From an uncultured Clostridia bacterium (GTDB taxonomy: Bacteria > Bacillota > Clostridia > Lachnospirales > Anaerotignaceae), in contig CAMBLO010000005.1 in NCBI GenBank assembly GCA_945868505.1, forward strand, positions 1 through 64,000: 64,000 nt of DNA. Direction: 5' to 3'. A program made the position numbers and the translations under genes. Each line of letters opens with the position of its first letter. The stretch's first letter is position 1. The notes under the pieces were generated by a model. It did no database searches. It saw only the letters and a list, made by a program, of their open reading frames with translations, and was not told the DNA's origin. Shown one piece after another: positions 36,041 through 46,431 of the stretch.

Positions 36041-36760
36041 GTGGTGAGGGAAGGAGTGAGGGCGTTGCAACAGGTTTTGCGGCTGGAAAAGAAATATCTG
36101 CTGACCTTGGAGGAGGCCAAGCGCATGAGCGGGAAGCTCCAGCAAATCATGCACCAAGACCCCCATAACGGGGCGGAGGGGTATCTGATTCGTTCCCTGT
36201 ATTTCGATACCATCGTGGATGGGGATTATTTCGATAAGCTGGATGGACTGGAGGTGCGGCGAAAGCTGCGGCTGCGCTGCTACGGCCCCGAGGATGCCTT
36301 TGCCAAGCTGGAAATGAAGCAGAAGCAGGGGGAACAGCAGAAAAAACGCTCTCTGAAACTTTCCAGAGAGGAGGCAGAAGCCCTTTGCAGGGGGGACTAT
36401 CACATCCTTTTGACGAAGGAGGAGCCCTTTGCAGCAGAATGTTATGCCCTGATGCAGATGCGGTGCTATCGCCCTCGCAGTGTGGTGGAATATCGCCGTA
36501 TGGCATTCATTGCCAAGGAAAATAACATTCGTGTCACCTTTGACCGGGATATCCGTGCCAATGAGGCTTGCTTCGACCTCTTTTCACCGAAGCTTTGCCT
36601 GACGCCGGTGTTCGACCCCAGCCATGTGGTGGTAGAGGTAAAATATAATGGCTTTTTGCTGAGTTATCTCAAGCGGCTGCTGGATGAGCTGGACCGGCGG
36701 GAGCTTTCCGTAGGGAAATACAGCCAAGGGCGCAGTGTGGCCTATGGCAGTCAATTTTAA
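36041..36760 (+). CDS. VTC domain protein (polyphosphate polymerase-like)
   Basis: RLEKKYLLTLEEAKRM...YLIRSLYFDT...GLEVRRKLRLRCYG...KLEMKQKQG...VVEVKYNGFLLSYLKRLL; exact start uncertain. Confidence 0.88.
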   Translation: MVREGVRALQQVLRLEKKYLLTLEEAKRMSGKLQQIMHQDPHNGAEGYLIRSLYFDTIVDGDYFDKLDGLEVRRKLRLRCYGPEDAFAKLEMKQKQGEQQKKRSLKLSREEAEALCRGDYHILLTKEEPFAAECYALMQMRCYRPRSVVEYRRMAFIAKENNIRVTFDRDIRANEACFDLFSPKLCLTPVFDPSHVVVEVKYNGFLLSYLKRLLDELDRRELSVGKYSQGRSVAYGSQF

Positions 36761-36771
36761 GGAGGAATACC

Positions 36772-37449
36772 ATGAAACAAGCGTTATTTGAACTGTTTGA
36801 GCAGACGGGGCAGTTGACCCTGGTGGAAGTATTGACCCGCATGGGGGTGGCATCCATTGTTGCTCTGGTCATCTATATTTCCTATGCCTTTACCCATCAG
36901 GGGACGATATACAGCCGTAAATTCAACGTGACCCTGCTGATGCTGACGGTGCTGACGACAACGGTCATGACGGTCATCGGCAACAACATCGCCCTTTCCT
37001 TAGGTATGGTGGGTGCGTTGTCCATCATCCGTTTCCGTACGGCGGTCAAGGATTCAAGGGATACGGCCTATATTTTCTGGACGATTATTGTGGGCATCTG
37101 CTGCGGCGTGGGGGACTATGCCGTGGCGGCGGCAGGCAGTGCCATCGTATTCCTTCTGCTGCTGTTTTTGGGGCGTGTGCGCAGCGATGGGCGCTTGCTA
37201 CTCATCATCCGTGGCAACCGTTCCCTGGAACAGAAAATCGAAGGGGTGGTATTTACCCTCTTTGACCGACAGGCACTCCTGCGGGTGAAAAATTCCACGG
37301 AGCAGGATGTTGAACTGATTTATGAGCTTTCCCGCAAGGCGGTGGACAAGGCGACCCGTCAGGGAAAAAATATCAACGATACCCTGTATCGTCTGGGCGG
37401 CATCGAATATGTGAATCTGGTGGCCCAGAACGATGAAATCAGCGCCTGA
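36772..37449 (+). CDS. DUF4956 membrane protein
   Basis: NIALSLGMVGALSIIRFRTAVKDSRDTAYIFWTIIVGICCGVGDYAVA. Confidence 0.88.
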   Translation: MKQALFELFEQTGQLTLVEVLTRMGVASIVALVIYISYAFTHQGTIYSRKFNVTLLMLTVLTTTVMTVIGNNIALSLGMVGALSIIRFRTAVKDSRDTAYIFWTIIVGICCGVGDYAVAAAGSAIVFLLLLFLGRVRSDGRLLLIIRGNRSLEQKIEGVVFTLFDRQALLRVKNSTEQDVELIYELSRKAVDKATRQGKNINDTLYRLGGIEYVNLVAQNDEISA

Positions 37450-38906
37450 TGCGGTATAAGCTGATTGGGCTGGCAGTCTGCGCCTTCGCCTTGGTGACGG
37501 CACTGCTGGCTACAAACTATGAAGATCATACAAAGCACCGCTATCACCAGCATTTGGAGGAGGCGGTCTATACACCCTGCACCGACCATGGGGAAGAAAC
37601 CTTCTGCTCCCATCTGCCCCTGGTTTTTATTGAAACCGGCGGGACAGAGATTCCCGGTGCGCCCCTTTCCGAGGAAAGTACAGAATATACAACAGCGGCA
37701 GACGGCAGTACTACTATTCCTTGTACCATTCGGCTGATAGACCATGCCGAAGGAAACAATCACCCCACCGACAGAGCAGAGGTGGAATCCAATGCTGACA
37801 TCCGTATCAGGGGAAACACCTCCCGATTTTTTGAGAAAAAAAGCTATTATTTTAATCTGAAGGAGGAGGATGGTCTGGAAAATCGTTCCATCCCTCTTTT
37901 GGGGATGGATGCGCACCACGAATGGGCCCTCCATGGCCCCTATCTGGATAAAAGCCTGATACGGAATTATATGTGGTACAACATTGCGGGGGAAATCATG
38001 GAGTATGCCCCCAATGTGCGCTTCTGCGAAATTTTTATTGATGGGGAATATCAGGGGTTGTATGTGCTGACAGAAACCATTACCAATGGGGAGGATGCCC
38101 GGCTGAGACTGAGCCAGCCCATCGAAAATCTGTCCCAGACGCCCTATGTTCTGCGGTTGGACAGCGGCAGCAGCAATCCCATGAAAAATATTGATACTTT
38201 TACCCAATATGCCCTCCGCACCCTTGGGGTGTTGGATATTGTTTACCCCGGTACTATGAGCTTGACACAGGAGCGGATTGATTATATCCGACAGGATTTT
38301 TCTGATTTTGAAAAATCCCTCTATTCCTATGATTACGATACGGGAAAATACGCTTGGACAGAGCAGGCGGATATAGATTCCTTTGTGGACTATTTTATCC
38401 TCAATGAATTTACCTGTAACTATGATGCGGGGAATCTTTCTACTTATATTTATAAGGATGTGGCAGGAAAGTATAAAATGTGTATCTGGGATTTCAACTC
38501 AGCCTGCGACAACTATCGGGATTCTATGGTTAACCCCCAGCGGTTCCAGATGCAGAATGATACATGGTTCTGGATGATGGTAAAGGACGAGGATTTTGTG
38601 GAGCGTGTCATCAGTCGTTACCGTCAGTTCAGAAAAACGTATCTGAATGAGGCTTATTTGGATGCCTATATGGATGATGTGACAGCATGGCTGGGGCCTG
38701 CCATCGACAGGAACTTTACGGTTTGGGGCAGCAGCCTTACGGACTGGCATCCTTTGCTGCCGGAGGAAAGAAACCCTTCCAGTCAGGCGGAGGCTTTAGA
38801 GAAGATGAAGGAATTCTGCCGCGTCCGCGGGGCTTGGCTGGATGAGAATATCGAAATTTTGCGGCAGTATTGCCATGAATCCAAGGTGAAGAAATTCAAC
38901 CATTGA
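37449..38906 (+). CDS. CotH kinase family protein
   Basis: IRIRGNTSRFFEKKSYYFNLKEEDG...GMDAHHEWALHGPYLDKSLIRNYMWYNIAGEIM...FVDYFILNEFTCNYD. Confidence 0.9.
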   Translation: MRYKLIGLAVCAFALVTALLATNYEDHTKHRYHQHLEEAVYTPCTDHGEETFCSHLPLVFIETGGTEIPGAPLSEESTEYTTAADGSTTIPCTIRLIDHAEGNNHPTDRAEVESNADIRIRGNTSRFFEKKSYYFNLKEEDGLENRSIPLLGMDAHHEWALHGPYLDKSLIRNYMWYNIAGEIMEYAPNVRFCEIFIDGEYQGLYVLTETITNGEDARLRLSQPIENLSQTPYVLRLDSGSSNPMKNIDTFTQYALRTLGVLDIVYPGTMSLTQERIDYIRQDFSDFEKSLYSYDYDTGKYAWTEQADIDSFVDYFILNEFTCNYDAGNLSTYIYKDVAGKYKMCIWDFNSACDNYRDSMVNPQRFQMQNDTWFWMMVKDEDFVERVISRYRQFRKTYLNEAYLDAYMDDVTAWLGPAIDRNFTVWGSSLTDWHPLLPEERNPSSQAEALEKMKEFCRVRGAWLDENIEILRQYCHESKVKKFNH

Positions 38907-38937
38907 TTTTATCATAAAAGGGAAGGAGGGAACGTCC

Positions 38938-41157
38938 TTGAAAAAATTTGTCATTACTGTGACGATTTTGCTGTTGGTGCTGTTGGGGCTGGATACGGCT
39001 TACTATCGTCTGGGCTGGTATATCAATCTGCATGGGGATACAGCCGAAGTCACCAGCTTTACCTCTACCGACGAGGATACCATCTATGTGGATCAGGGGG
39101 ACGGGCCCCAGCCCTTTGTCATCAAGGGCGTGAATCTGGGGGTCGGCATCCCCGGCCATTGGGCAACGGATTACGCCATTGATAAGGAAACTTACCTGCG
39201 CTGGTTTCGTCAGATACAGGAAATGGGAGCCAATACCATCCGTGTCTATACCATTTTGCAGGATGATTTTTATAACGCTTTTTACGAGTATAACAAGGAT
39301 AACCCGGAGCCCCTGTATCTGCTCCATGGGGTCTGGGTCAATGACTATGTGCAAAATTCCCATCGGGATGCCTATGATGCGGATTTTCTGGCAGCCTTCC
39401 TGCGGGATAGCCGCACGGTAGTGGATATCCTCCATGGGAAGAAAAAGCTGAATCTTGGGGTAGAAACCGGCTCCGGTATCTATCGGAAGGATGTTTCCCC
39501 TTGGGTACTGGGCTATATCCTCGGGGTGGAATGGGAGGATGTGACGGTGACCTATACCGATCATAAATTCCCCGATACCGAACCCTATCAGGGGAAATAT
39601 CTGCAAGCAACGGCTGATGCCAGTGCCTTTGAATCCATGCTGACCCAAGTGGGGGACAACATCATTGCCTATGAAACGGAACGCTATGGGGCCCAGCGTC
39701 TGGTTGCCTTTTCCAACTGGCCCACTACAGACCCCTTCCAGTATCCGGCGGATATCACCCGATTTTTTATGAAGTGCGCCGTGGTGGATGTGGAGCATAT
39801 TCAGGCAACGGATGCCTTTCTATCGGGGCAGTTTGCCTCCTATCATGTTTACCCCTATTATCCTGACTATCTGAATTATTTGTTGGGGGAAGGGGAGGAG
39901 AAAAGCACCACGGAGGAAGCGGAACGGGTCATGAGCCTGACGGAAGCGGGCGTACCCTATACAGAGCTGCTGGAAGGAACAGACGAAGCCGCCTTTTTGG
40001 ACAGCAAGGGCAGGGTGAATACCTATTTGGCTTATTTGAAAATGCTGACAAAGCACCATACCATGCCTGTGGTCATTTCCGAATTTGGCGTTTCCACCGG
40101 GCGGGGCATGGCCCAGCGGGACTTTAATACCAACCGCAATCAGGGGCACATGTCGGAAACGGAGCAGGGGCAGGCCTTGGTGGAATGCTGGGAGGATATC
40201 ATGGCGGCTGGCTGCAATGGGGGATGTGTGTTCACCTGGCAGGATGAATGGTTCAAGCGTACATGGAACACCATGCACGCCGTTGACCTGCAGCGGACGC
40301 CCTATTGGAGCGATTATCAGACCAACGAGCAGTATTTCGGGCTCCTTTCCTTCGACCCCGGCAAGGAAACCTCTGTCTGCTATGTGGACGGAAAGGTTGA
40401 TGAATGGAGGTCGGAGGATTTGGTTTTCCAAGAGGGAGACTTGGCTCTTTCCGTGAAATATGATGAAAGATTCCTCTATTTCCTCATCCGCAAGGAGGAG
40501 GACGGACCCTTTTATCTGCCCATTGATACCACCCAGAAAAGCGGCAGCAAAACCTGCGAAGGAAAAAATCTGACCTTTGACCGGGATGCGGATTTTCTGC
40601 TGGTTTTGGACGGCAAGGAAAACAGCCGCCTTCTGGTGCAGGAGCGGTACGAGGTGCTGCGGGCCATGTATTACCATGAAACCCACGATGAGGATGCCTA
40701 TATTTATCCTCCTGCCAAGGATTCCCCGGTGTTCAAGCCTGTGGAGCTGCTGCTGCAAACGGCAACGCCTCTTTTGACGGGGGAATGGGCTGCATCATCG
40801 GAGACCTATGAAACGGGGCTTTTGACCTATGGCAATGCCAACCCCAAGGCTGCGAATTATAATTCTTTGGCAGATTTTATGTTTTCCGCCGACGGGCAAT
40901 ATATCGAGGTGAAGCTGCCATGGCAGCTATTGAATTTTGCTGACCCCTCCTCCATGGATATCCATGATGATTATTATGAGCATTATGGCGTGGAGAAACA
41001 GACCATCAAGGAATGTTATATTGGTCTGGGGGATGGCAGCGAAACGATTTTCATGGAAACAGTTCCGTTAAAGGGCTGGGGAAATAAAGTGACATACCAT
41101 GAACGGCTGAAGCCGTCCTACTATAGATTACAGGAGCTTTGGACTGCCGCAGAATAA
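38938..41157 (+). CDS. Membrane-anchored glycoside hydrolase-like (TIM barrel) protein
   Basis: N-terminal TM; IKGVNLGVGIPGHWATDYAIDKETYLRWFRQIQEMGANTIRVYTIL; MPVVISEFGVSTGRG; TTG start. Confidence 0.7.
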   Translation: MKKFVITVTILLLVLLGLDTAYYRLGWYINLHGDTAEVTSFTSTDEDTIYVDQGDGPQPFVIKGVNLGVGIPGHWATDYAIDKETYLRWFRQIQEMGANTIRVYTILQDDFYNAFYEYNKDNPEPLYLLHGVWVNDYVQNSHRDAYDADFLAAFLRDSRTVVDILHGKKKLNLGVETGSGIYRKDVSPWVLGYILGVEWEDVTVTYTDHKFPDTEPYQGKYLQATADASAFESMLTQVGDNIIAYETERYGAQRLVAFSNWPTTDPFQYPADITRFFMKCAVVDVEHIQATDAFLSGQFASYHVYPYYPDYLNYLLGEGEEKSTTEEAERVMSLTEAGVPYTELLEGTDEAAFLDSKGRVNTYLAYLKMLTKHHTMPVVISEFGVSTGRGMAQRDFNTNRNQGHMSETEQGQALVECWEDIMAAGCNGGCVFTWQDEWFKRTWNTMHAVDLQRTPYWSDYQTNEQYFGLLSFDPGKETSVCYVDGKVDEWRSEDLVFQEGDLALSVKYDERFLYFLIRKEEDGPFYLPIDTTQKSGSKTCEGKNLTFDRDADFLLVLDGKENSRLLVQERYEVLRAMYYHETHDEDAYIYPPAKDSPVFKPVELLLQTATPLLTGEWAASSETYETGLLTYGNANPKAANYNSLADFMFSADGQYIEVKLPWQLLNFADPSSMDIHDDYYEHYGVEKQTIKECYIGLGDGSETIFMETVPLKGWGNKVTYHERLKPSYYRLQELWTAAE

Positions 41158-41175
41158 GGAAAGGAGGGGTCAGAA

Positions 41176-42303
41176 ATGTTTCGGATTGAACTACTGGTAT
41201 ATTTTTATATCATCATTTGTATCAGTATGATTTTTTTCAATGTGTTTCTGATCCTACATTATCGGCGACGGGAACAGAAGCAGGAGACCCGCAGCCGGAA
41301 GCTTTTGCACTTGGTGCAGGAACAGGCGGCTCGTATGGAACAGACAGGAGGAACGCTGCCGGAAAAAGAATGGGAGCGTCTGGCGAAAAAGCTGTATCGG
41401 GCGGAAAAGTTGCTGACCTTTGACCGGACACTGACAGACCTGCAGCAGAACCAACCCCAACGAGCAGAGGTTTATATTGGCGGTCTTCTGCCCCTGTTTC
41501 GGCAGCTTTGCTGGCGTTACCGCAGGAAAGAACCCATCCAGCGGGCCTATCTGGCCTATCTCATGGGGCGGTATGCCATCGTCGAGCAGGAAAAACGGGG
41601 TGGATTGCTCCATCAGTTTTTAAAGGAGCTGCTCTTTTCTAATAACCTCTATTGCAGGGAAAATGCTTTGAGAGCTTATTATGGCACCAAGGATGGGAAA
41701 GCAGTGCTGGAAGCAATTCGTATTTTGGACAAAAATCAGTTTTTCCACCATGGAAAGCTGCTGACCGAGGGCTTGATGAGCTTTCAGGGAGACCATTCTC
41801 AGTTGATCGAAATGCTTTGGGCGGAGTTGGATGCCTTTCGGGTGGAAAATCAGGTAGCAATCTTGAACTATATCCGCTTTCGCAAGGGCGGCTATGAGGC
41901 CCGGATGCTGGCTCTTTTGCAGGATGAAAAGAAGGATCCGGAGCTGCATTTTGCTGCCATTCGCTATTTGGGGAAATACCCTTATCCCCCGGCACTGGAT
42001 ACGCTGCTGCGGCTGGCAAGGGACAGGGACGAGGCCCGATGGAATTATGCCGCCATCAGTGCCACCTCTCTGGCTTCCTATCCCGGGGAACAGACGGTGG
42101 AAGTGCTGAAGCGTGCCCTCCATCATAGGAACTGGTATGTCCGTTATAATGCGGCAGTTTCTCTGGAAGCTATGCACCTGAGTTATGTGGATATGGCGGA
42201 TATCCTGACAGGAGAGGACCGCTATGCCAGAGAAATGCTGGAATACCGCATGGAGGAACGGGCACAGAAGGAACGGGAGGAGGCGGTACGATGCCAGACT
42301 TGA
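41176..42303 (+). CDS. Membrane-anchored HEAT-repeat protein
   Basis: N-terminal TM; ELHFAAIRYLGKYPYPPALDTLLRLARDRDEARWNYAAISATSLASYPGEQTVEVLKRALHHRNWYVRYNAAVSL. Confidence 0.8.
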   Translation: MFRIELLVYFYIIICISMIFFNVFLILHYRRREQKQETRSRKLLHLVQEQAARMEQTGGTLPEKEWERLAKKLYRAEKLLTFDRTLTDLQQNQPQRAEVYIGGLLPLFRQLCWRYRRKEPIQRAYLAYLMGRYAIVEQEKRGGLLHQFLKELLFSNNLYCRENALRAYYGTKDGKAVLEAIRILDKNQFFHHGKLLTEGLMSFQGDHSQLIEMLWAELDAFRVENQVAILNYIRFRKGGYEARMLALLQDEKKDPELHFAAIRYLGKYPYPPALDTLLRLARDRDEARWNYAAISATSLASYPGEQTVEVLKRALHHRNWYVRYNAAVSLEAMHLSYVDMADILTGEDRYAREMLEYRMEERAQKEREEAVRCQT

Positions 42304-43715
42304 CACAATATATGGACCTTATCAAAATGATCTATCGAGGCATTGGCGTCTTTTATGTTCTGTATCTTCTGGGATATTCCACCTTTTTGTTCCTTTCCGT
42401 GGTGGTGGGTTCTTCGGAGCTGTATCACCGCAGGCGGCAGGAACGGCTGAAAAATGACCTGACACAGGATTATTTCATTCCCATCAGCATCATCGTCCCT
42501 GCCTATAATGAGGAGGTCACCGTAGAACAGACGGTGCGTTCCCTGTTGACGCTGGAATATCCTCTTTATGAAATCATTGTGGTAAATGATGGCTCTAAGG
42601 ATGCCACGGCACAGGTGGTCATCGATGCCTTCGACCTGAAGGCTATCCATCGTCCGGTACAGCGGCAGCTCAAATGCAAACCCATGAAAAGTATTTATCA
42701 AAGCAATGCCCATAAGGTGCCCATTACCCTTGTAAATAAACAAAACGGCGGCAAGGCGGATAGCCTGAATATGGGCATCAATGCTTCTCGTTATCCGTAT
42801 TTTATCTGTATGGATGCCGATTCTGTTCTGCAGTATGATTCCCTGAGCCTCATCGTCCGTCCTGTGCTGGAGGATGAACGGGTGGTTGCCGTGGGCGGTG
42901 CCATTCGTCCTGCCAATGGGGTGCATCTGGAGCAGGGGCGGGTGGTGCAGTATCACATGCCCAAAAAGCCATTGGTGGGGATGCAGGTTTTGGAATATGA
43001 CCGTTCCTTTTTGGCATCCCGTATCCTGTTTGATAAATTCAACGGAAATATCATCATTTCCGGTGCCTTCGGGCTGTTTCGGAAGGATATGGTCATTGCC
43101 GCCGGGGGCTATGATGCCTCCACTATGGGGGAGGATATGGAGCTGGCGGTCAAGCTGCACGTTTTTTGCCGGACAAACCTGATTCCTTACAGTATCCGCT
43201 ATGCGCCCGATGCCGTTTGCTGGAGTCAGGCGCCGGAATCCTTGAAGGATTTGAAAAACCAGCGGCGCCGCTGGCATATCGGGCTGATGCAGTGTATGGC
43301 GAAGCATAACGCTATTTTTGCCAACCCCCGCTATGGCTTGGTCAGTTTTATTTCCTATTTTTACTTTTTGCTGTATGAGCTGTTTTCCCCTGCCATCGAG
43401 TGCTTTGGTATCCTGACGGTGTTGATGGCTTGGGCATTGCAGCTTTTGAATGTGCCGTTTATGATTTTGTTTTTCCTGATCTATGGGGCCTTTGGTATGA
43501 TTTTGACGCTGACGGCGTTTTTTGCCCGTACCCAGACGCTGAATCAGCGGCTTACGCCCATGGACGTGGCGCGGGCGGTGCTGCTTTGCCTGTTTGAAGT
43601 GGTAGCGCTGCGGTTTGCCATTGCCTTTGTGCGGGCGAAGGCGTTGTTTACCTATTGGAAAAAGAAGCCTCAAAGCTGGGGGAGAATCGAACGGAAAAAA
43701 ATGGATGTCAAATAA
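42291..43715 (+). CDS. Family 2 glycosyltransferase, processive type (BcsA/PgaC-like)
   Basis: ISIIVPAYNEEVTVEQTVRSLLTLEYPLYEIIVVNDGSKD; NKQNGGKADSLNMGINAS; CMDADSVL; TMGEDMELAVKLH; QRRRWHIGLMQ. Confidence 0.92.
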   Translation: MPDLTQYMDLIKMIYRGIGVFYVLYLLGYSTFLFLSVVVGSSELYHRRRQERLKNDLTQDYFIPISIIVPAYNEEVTVEQTVRSLLTLEYPLYEIIVVNDGSKDATAQVVIDAFDLKAIHRPVQRQLKCKPMKSIYQSNAHKVPITLVNKQNGGKADSLNMGINASRYPYFICMDADSVLQYDSLSLIVRPVLEDERVVAVGGAIRPANGVHLEQGRVVQYHMPKKPLVGMQVLEYDRSFLASRILFDKFNGNIIISGAFGLFRKDMVIAAGGYDASTMGEDMELAVKLHVFCRTNLIPYSIRYAPDAVCWSQAPESLKDLKNQRRRWHIGLMQCMAKHNAIFANPRYGLVSFISYFYFLLYELFSPAIECFGILTVLMAWALQLLNVPFMILFFLIYGAFGMILTLTAFFARTQTLNQRLTPMDVARAVLLCLFEVVALRFAIAFVRAKALFTYWKKKPQSWGRIERKKMDVK

Positions 43716-43733
43716 GGAAGGGGAGAAAAGCCC

Positions 43734-45317
43734 ATGAAGAAAAACGGAGGAAAGAGGAAAAAAAGTTCGGCGATGCTTTTGGCGCTGCTGTCTGTTTTGC
43801 TCCCCACGACGGCGTTGGCGTGGGAGCTGCCTCAGTCTGGGCAGGTAACATTTTCCCGCCTGACGGAGCAGATGGCACTTTACGGTCTTCCGGTTTCTGA
43901 AAACTGGTTTTGGGCGGCCTTGGGGGCTGCGGGAACGGCAGTCGTGCTGTTGCCTGTGTTTTTGTTCCTGCAGCAACGTAAGTGGAAGAAAAAAGAAGAA
44001 AAAAATCGGATGCATGATTTTGTGACCGATTTGGGCAATGAGAAATATTTTGCGAAGGCTTTTGCAGATATTCACGAAAAATGCCGGGTATTATATTGCG
44101 TGGTGTTGTTTCAGGTGGATCTGGAACGTTTGCATCGTTTTTTGGGACAGGAAGGAGCGAGAGAGGCTCTGCAGAAAATTGCTGCGCTTTTGCAGGAGCA
44201 AAAGGGAGAGGAAGATTCTCTGGCCCGCTGTGGGGATGCCAGTTTTGCAGTACTGCGCCAGGCTTTTTCAAAACAGGATCTGGAGCCGTGGCTGAATGAG
44301 GTGTTCACCCGCCTTCGTACACTGGATCAGGAATCCATCGGCGGACAAAGCCTGCATATCCACGCCGGTATCTATTTCCTTTCTGGGGAGGATGAAGATG
44401 CCGAGGCTGCACTGTTTCATGCAGAGCAGGGGTGCTGGCTGGCGGAAGATCAGGGCGTGGATTATGCCGAGTCCGAAACAAAGGTTTTGTGGGAATCTCA
44501 GAGGCTGCGCCAAAACCTGATGGAAACGGAAGAAGCCATTGAAAAGGAGGAGATGAAGCTGTTCCTGCAGCCCTTGGCAGATGCAAGAAGCGGCGACATC
44601 ATCGGGGCAGAAGCCCTCACTCGCTGGCAGCATCCGGAGCTAGGGCTTTTGGGGCCTGCCCAGTTTGTGGATATGATGGAGCGGGAAGGCACCATTTCCA
44701 AACTGGATTATTATGTTTTGCGGAAGGTTTGTGAACTGCTGGAGGATCTGCAGCGAGAGGACAAGGAACAAATTTTCATTACCTGTAATTTTTCCGCGTT
44801 CACCATAGATTCTCCCGAACTGGCAGAACGCTTTGAGGAAATTCTGGAGGGCTATACTTTTACCCGAAAAAATCTGGTGGTGGAAGTGACGGAGGGTGTA
44901 CTTTCCCAAAATCCCCGCCAGAGACAGAAGAATTTGGAAAGTCTGCGGGAGATGGGGCTTTCTGTGGCGCTGGATGATTTCGGCAGCGGCTATACCTCCT
45001 TCCGCGACTTGTCCACCCATTCCTATGATTATGTGAAATTAGACCGCAGCTTGCTGTTGGATGCGGTGCAGCCCTTCGGGAAGGTGGTTTTGGAGGAACT
45101 GATTCGGTTTAGCCATGCGCTGGAGCTGTATGTGCTGTGCGAAGGGGTGGAGACGGAGGAGCAGGTGGAACTGCTGCGAAATATGGATTGTGATATTTTG
45201 CAGGGCTTCTATTTTTGCCGCCCCATTCCGGCGGAGGAGGGGAAAAAGCTGTTCCCTCAATCGAAAAAGAATGCCACGATTCGCTTTCCCGGCAGCCTTT
45301 CTGTAAATGGCAGTTGA
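43734..45317 (+). CDS. EAL-domain c-di-GMP phosphodiesterase with degenerate GGDEF domain
   Basis: GDASF in place of GGDEF; EALTRWQHPE, NFSAF, EVTEG, DDFGSGYTSF, KLDRSLL, CEGVETEEQ, QGFYFCRP. Confidence 0.93.
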   Translation: MKKNGGKRKKSSAMLLALLSVLLPTTALAWELPQSGQVTFSRLTEQMALYGLPVSENWFWAALGAAGTAVVLLPVFLFLQQRKWKKKEEKNRMHDFVTDLGNEKYFAKAFADIHEKCRVLYCVVLFQVDLERLHRFLGQEGAREALQKIAALLQEQKGEEDSLARCGDASFAVLRQAFSKQDLEPWLNEVFTRLRTLDQESIGGQSLHIHAGIYFLSGEDEDAEAALFHAEQGCWLAEDQGVDYAESETKVLWESQRLRQNLMETEEAIEKEEMKLFLQPLADARSGDIIGAEALTRWQHPELGLLGPAQFVDMMEREGTISKLDYYVLRKVCELLEDLQREDKEQIFITCNFSAFTIDSPELAERFEEILEGYTFTRKNLVVEVTEGVLSQNPRQRQKNLESLREMGLSVALDDFGSGYTSFRDLSTHSYDYVKLDRSLLLDAVQPFGKVVLEELIRFSHALELYVLCEGVETEEQVELLRNMDCDILQGFYFCRPIPAEEGKKLFPQSKKNATIRFPGSLSVNGS

Positions 45318-45326
45318 TAGTTACAT

Positions 45327-45384
45327 ATTGTAATACAAAAACACCTTCGGATTGTAGAATGGATACAGTCCGAAGGTGTTTTTT
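45327..45384. terminator. Terminator
   Basis: aaaacaccttcggattgtagaatggatacagtccgaaggtgttttttg. Confidence 0.85.
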
Positions 45385-45398
45385 GTATGCTATGCAAT

Positions 45399-45929
45399 TT
45401 AGTATCTTCGATTGACATATTCGTCAATAACAGATTTCTTACTTTCCTCCTGAAACACTCCTTCCTCCCGCAGATATTTCAAAATCAGAGGGCTGGTGGA
45501 GTGGAGGATGATATTTTCTTCTTTTATGATGATTTCAAAAAGCTTTCCCTTTAAATATTTGCTCCGCACCTTTACGAAATATGCCTCTACGCCCTTAAAA
45601 TCCAGCATCCTAAGGGCAGTCAGGGTGGCTCTATCCTTTTTGCTGTAATAATAATTGCTTTTTTCCAGATAATCCTGTTTCAGCTCATAGTCCATATCTC
45701 TGGTGGTGCTGATGGTCTTATTTTCCTTTGCCAGTGCGTTATAATACTGATAATTGAACAGGGCTTTTTCCACCGTATCCATGTTGCGGAAAGGGCCAAT
45801 ATCCCCATAGACCACCGCCTCGTAATTTTTCTGGAGATATTCCCGCTTGGTCATATCGCCCTTGGCATATTGGTCGATCAGGCTTTGTCTGTATTTGAAA
45901 TATTTCTGAATGGCATTCATCATAAGCAA
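45399..45929 (-). CDS. Conserved hypothetical protein (possibly DUF6648-like)
   Basis: KYRQSLIDQYAKGDMTKREYLQKNYEAV...FNYQYYNALA; long ORF with its own terminator. Confidence 0.6.
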   Translation of the reverse strand: MLMMNAIQKYFKYRQSLIDQYAKGDMTKREYLQKNYEAVVYGDIGPFRNMDTVEKALFNYQYYNALAKENKTISTTRDMDYELKQDYLEKSNYYYSKKDRATLTALRMLDFKGVEAYFVKVRSKYLKGKLFEIIIKEENIILHSTSPLILKYLREEGVFQEESKKSVIDEYVNRRY

Positions 45930-46011
45930 CCTCTTTCCATCCTTTCCCGCTAGGCATGGCCGCTTTTGCCCTGTTACAATGGGGGAAAGGCGCGCGAAGG
46001 GGGAGAATGAT

Positions 46012-46431
46012 ATGCGGACTTTTTTGGAGTATTATCAGCGGAAAATACAGCCGCAGATAGAAACCATAGATATTTTTTTGAAAACGGAAGACCCGCCCTA
46101 CAACATAGATGCAGTGGCGGAGGTATTGGAGCTTTCTTCTCAGGGGATGGAACAGCTTCTGGCGGAGGAGAAGGTTTCTCTCATTACCAAAGGTGTTTTT
46201 TTCCGCCTGATGCAAAGGGGGACATCGCCCCTCTGCGGTATGTTTCGCAGAGCCATGGCCTGCAACTTGCCAGAATGCTACACACCGGAGGAGGTGGCGT
46301 ATATTTTCGACCTGCCTTTGGCTGATGTGGCACAGGCGACGGAAAAAGCGGGGGTGACATCCTATACGGATGAAACACTGCCCCAGCTTTTTTCACAGAT
46401 TCTTATCTGCGAAAAACGATATCAGCGGTAA
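46012..46431 (+). CDS. Hypothetical protein
   Basis: 139-aa ORF, gggagaatgat upstream. Confidence 0.6.
   Translation: MRTFLEYYQRKIQPQIETIDIFLKTEDPPYNIDAVAEVLELSSQGMEQLLAEEKVSLITKGVFFRLMQRGTSPLCGMFRRAMACNLPECYTPEEVAYIFDLPLADVAQATEKAGVTSYTDETLPQLFSQILICEKRYQR

Noticed and set aside
42222-44075. 617-aa minus-strand ORF
   Set aside because: Antisense to the GT2 and EAL genes, both with clear motifs; basic low-complexity translation
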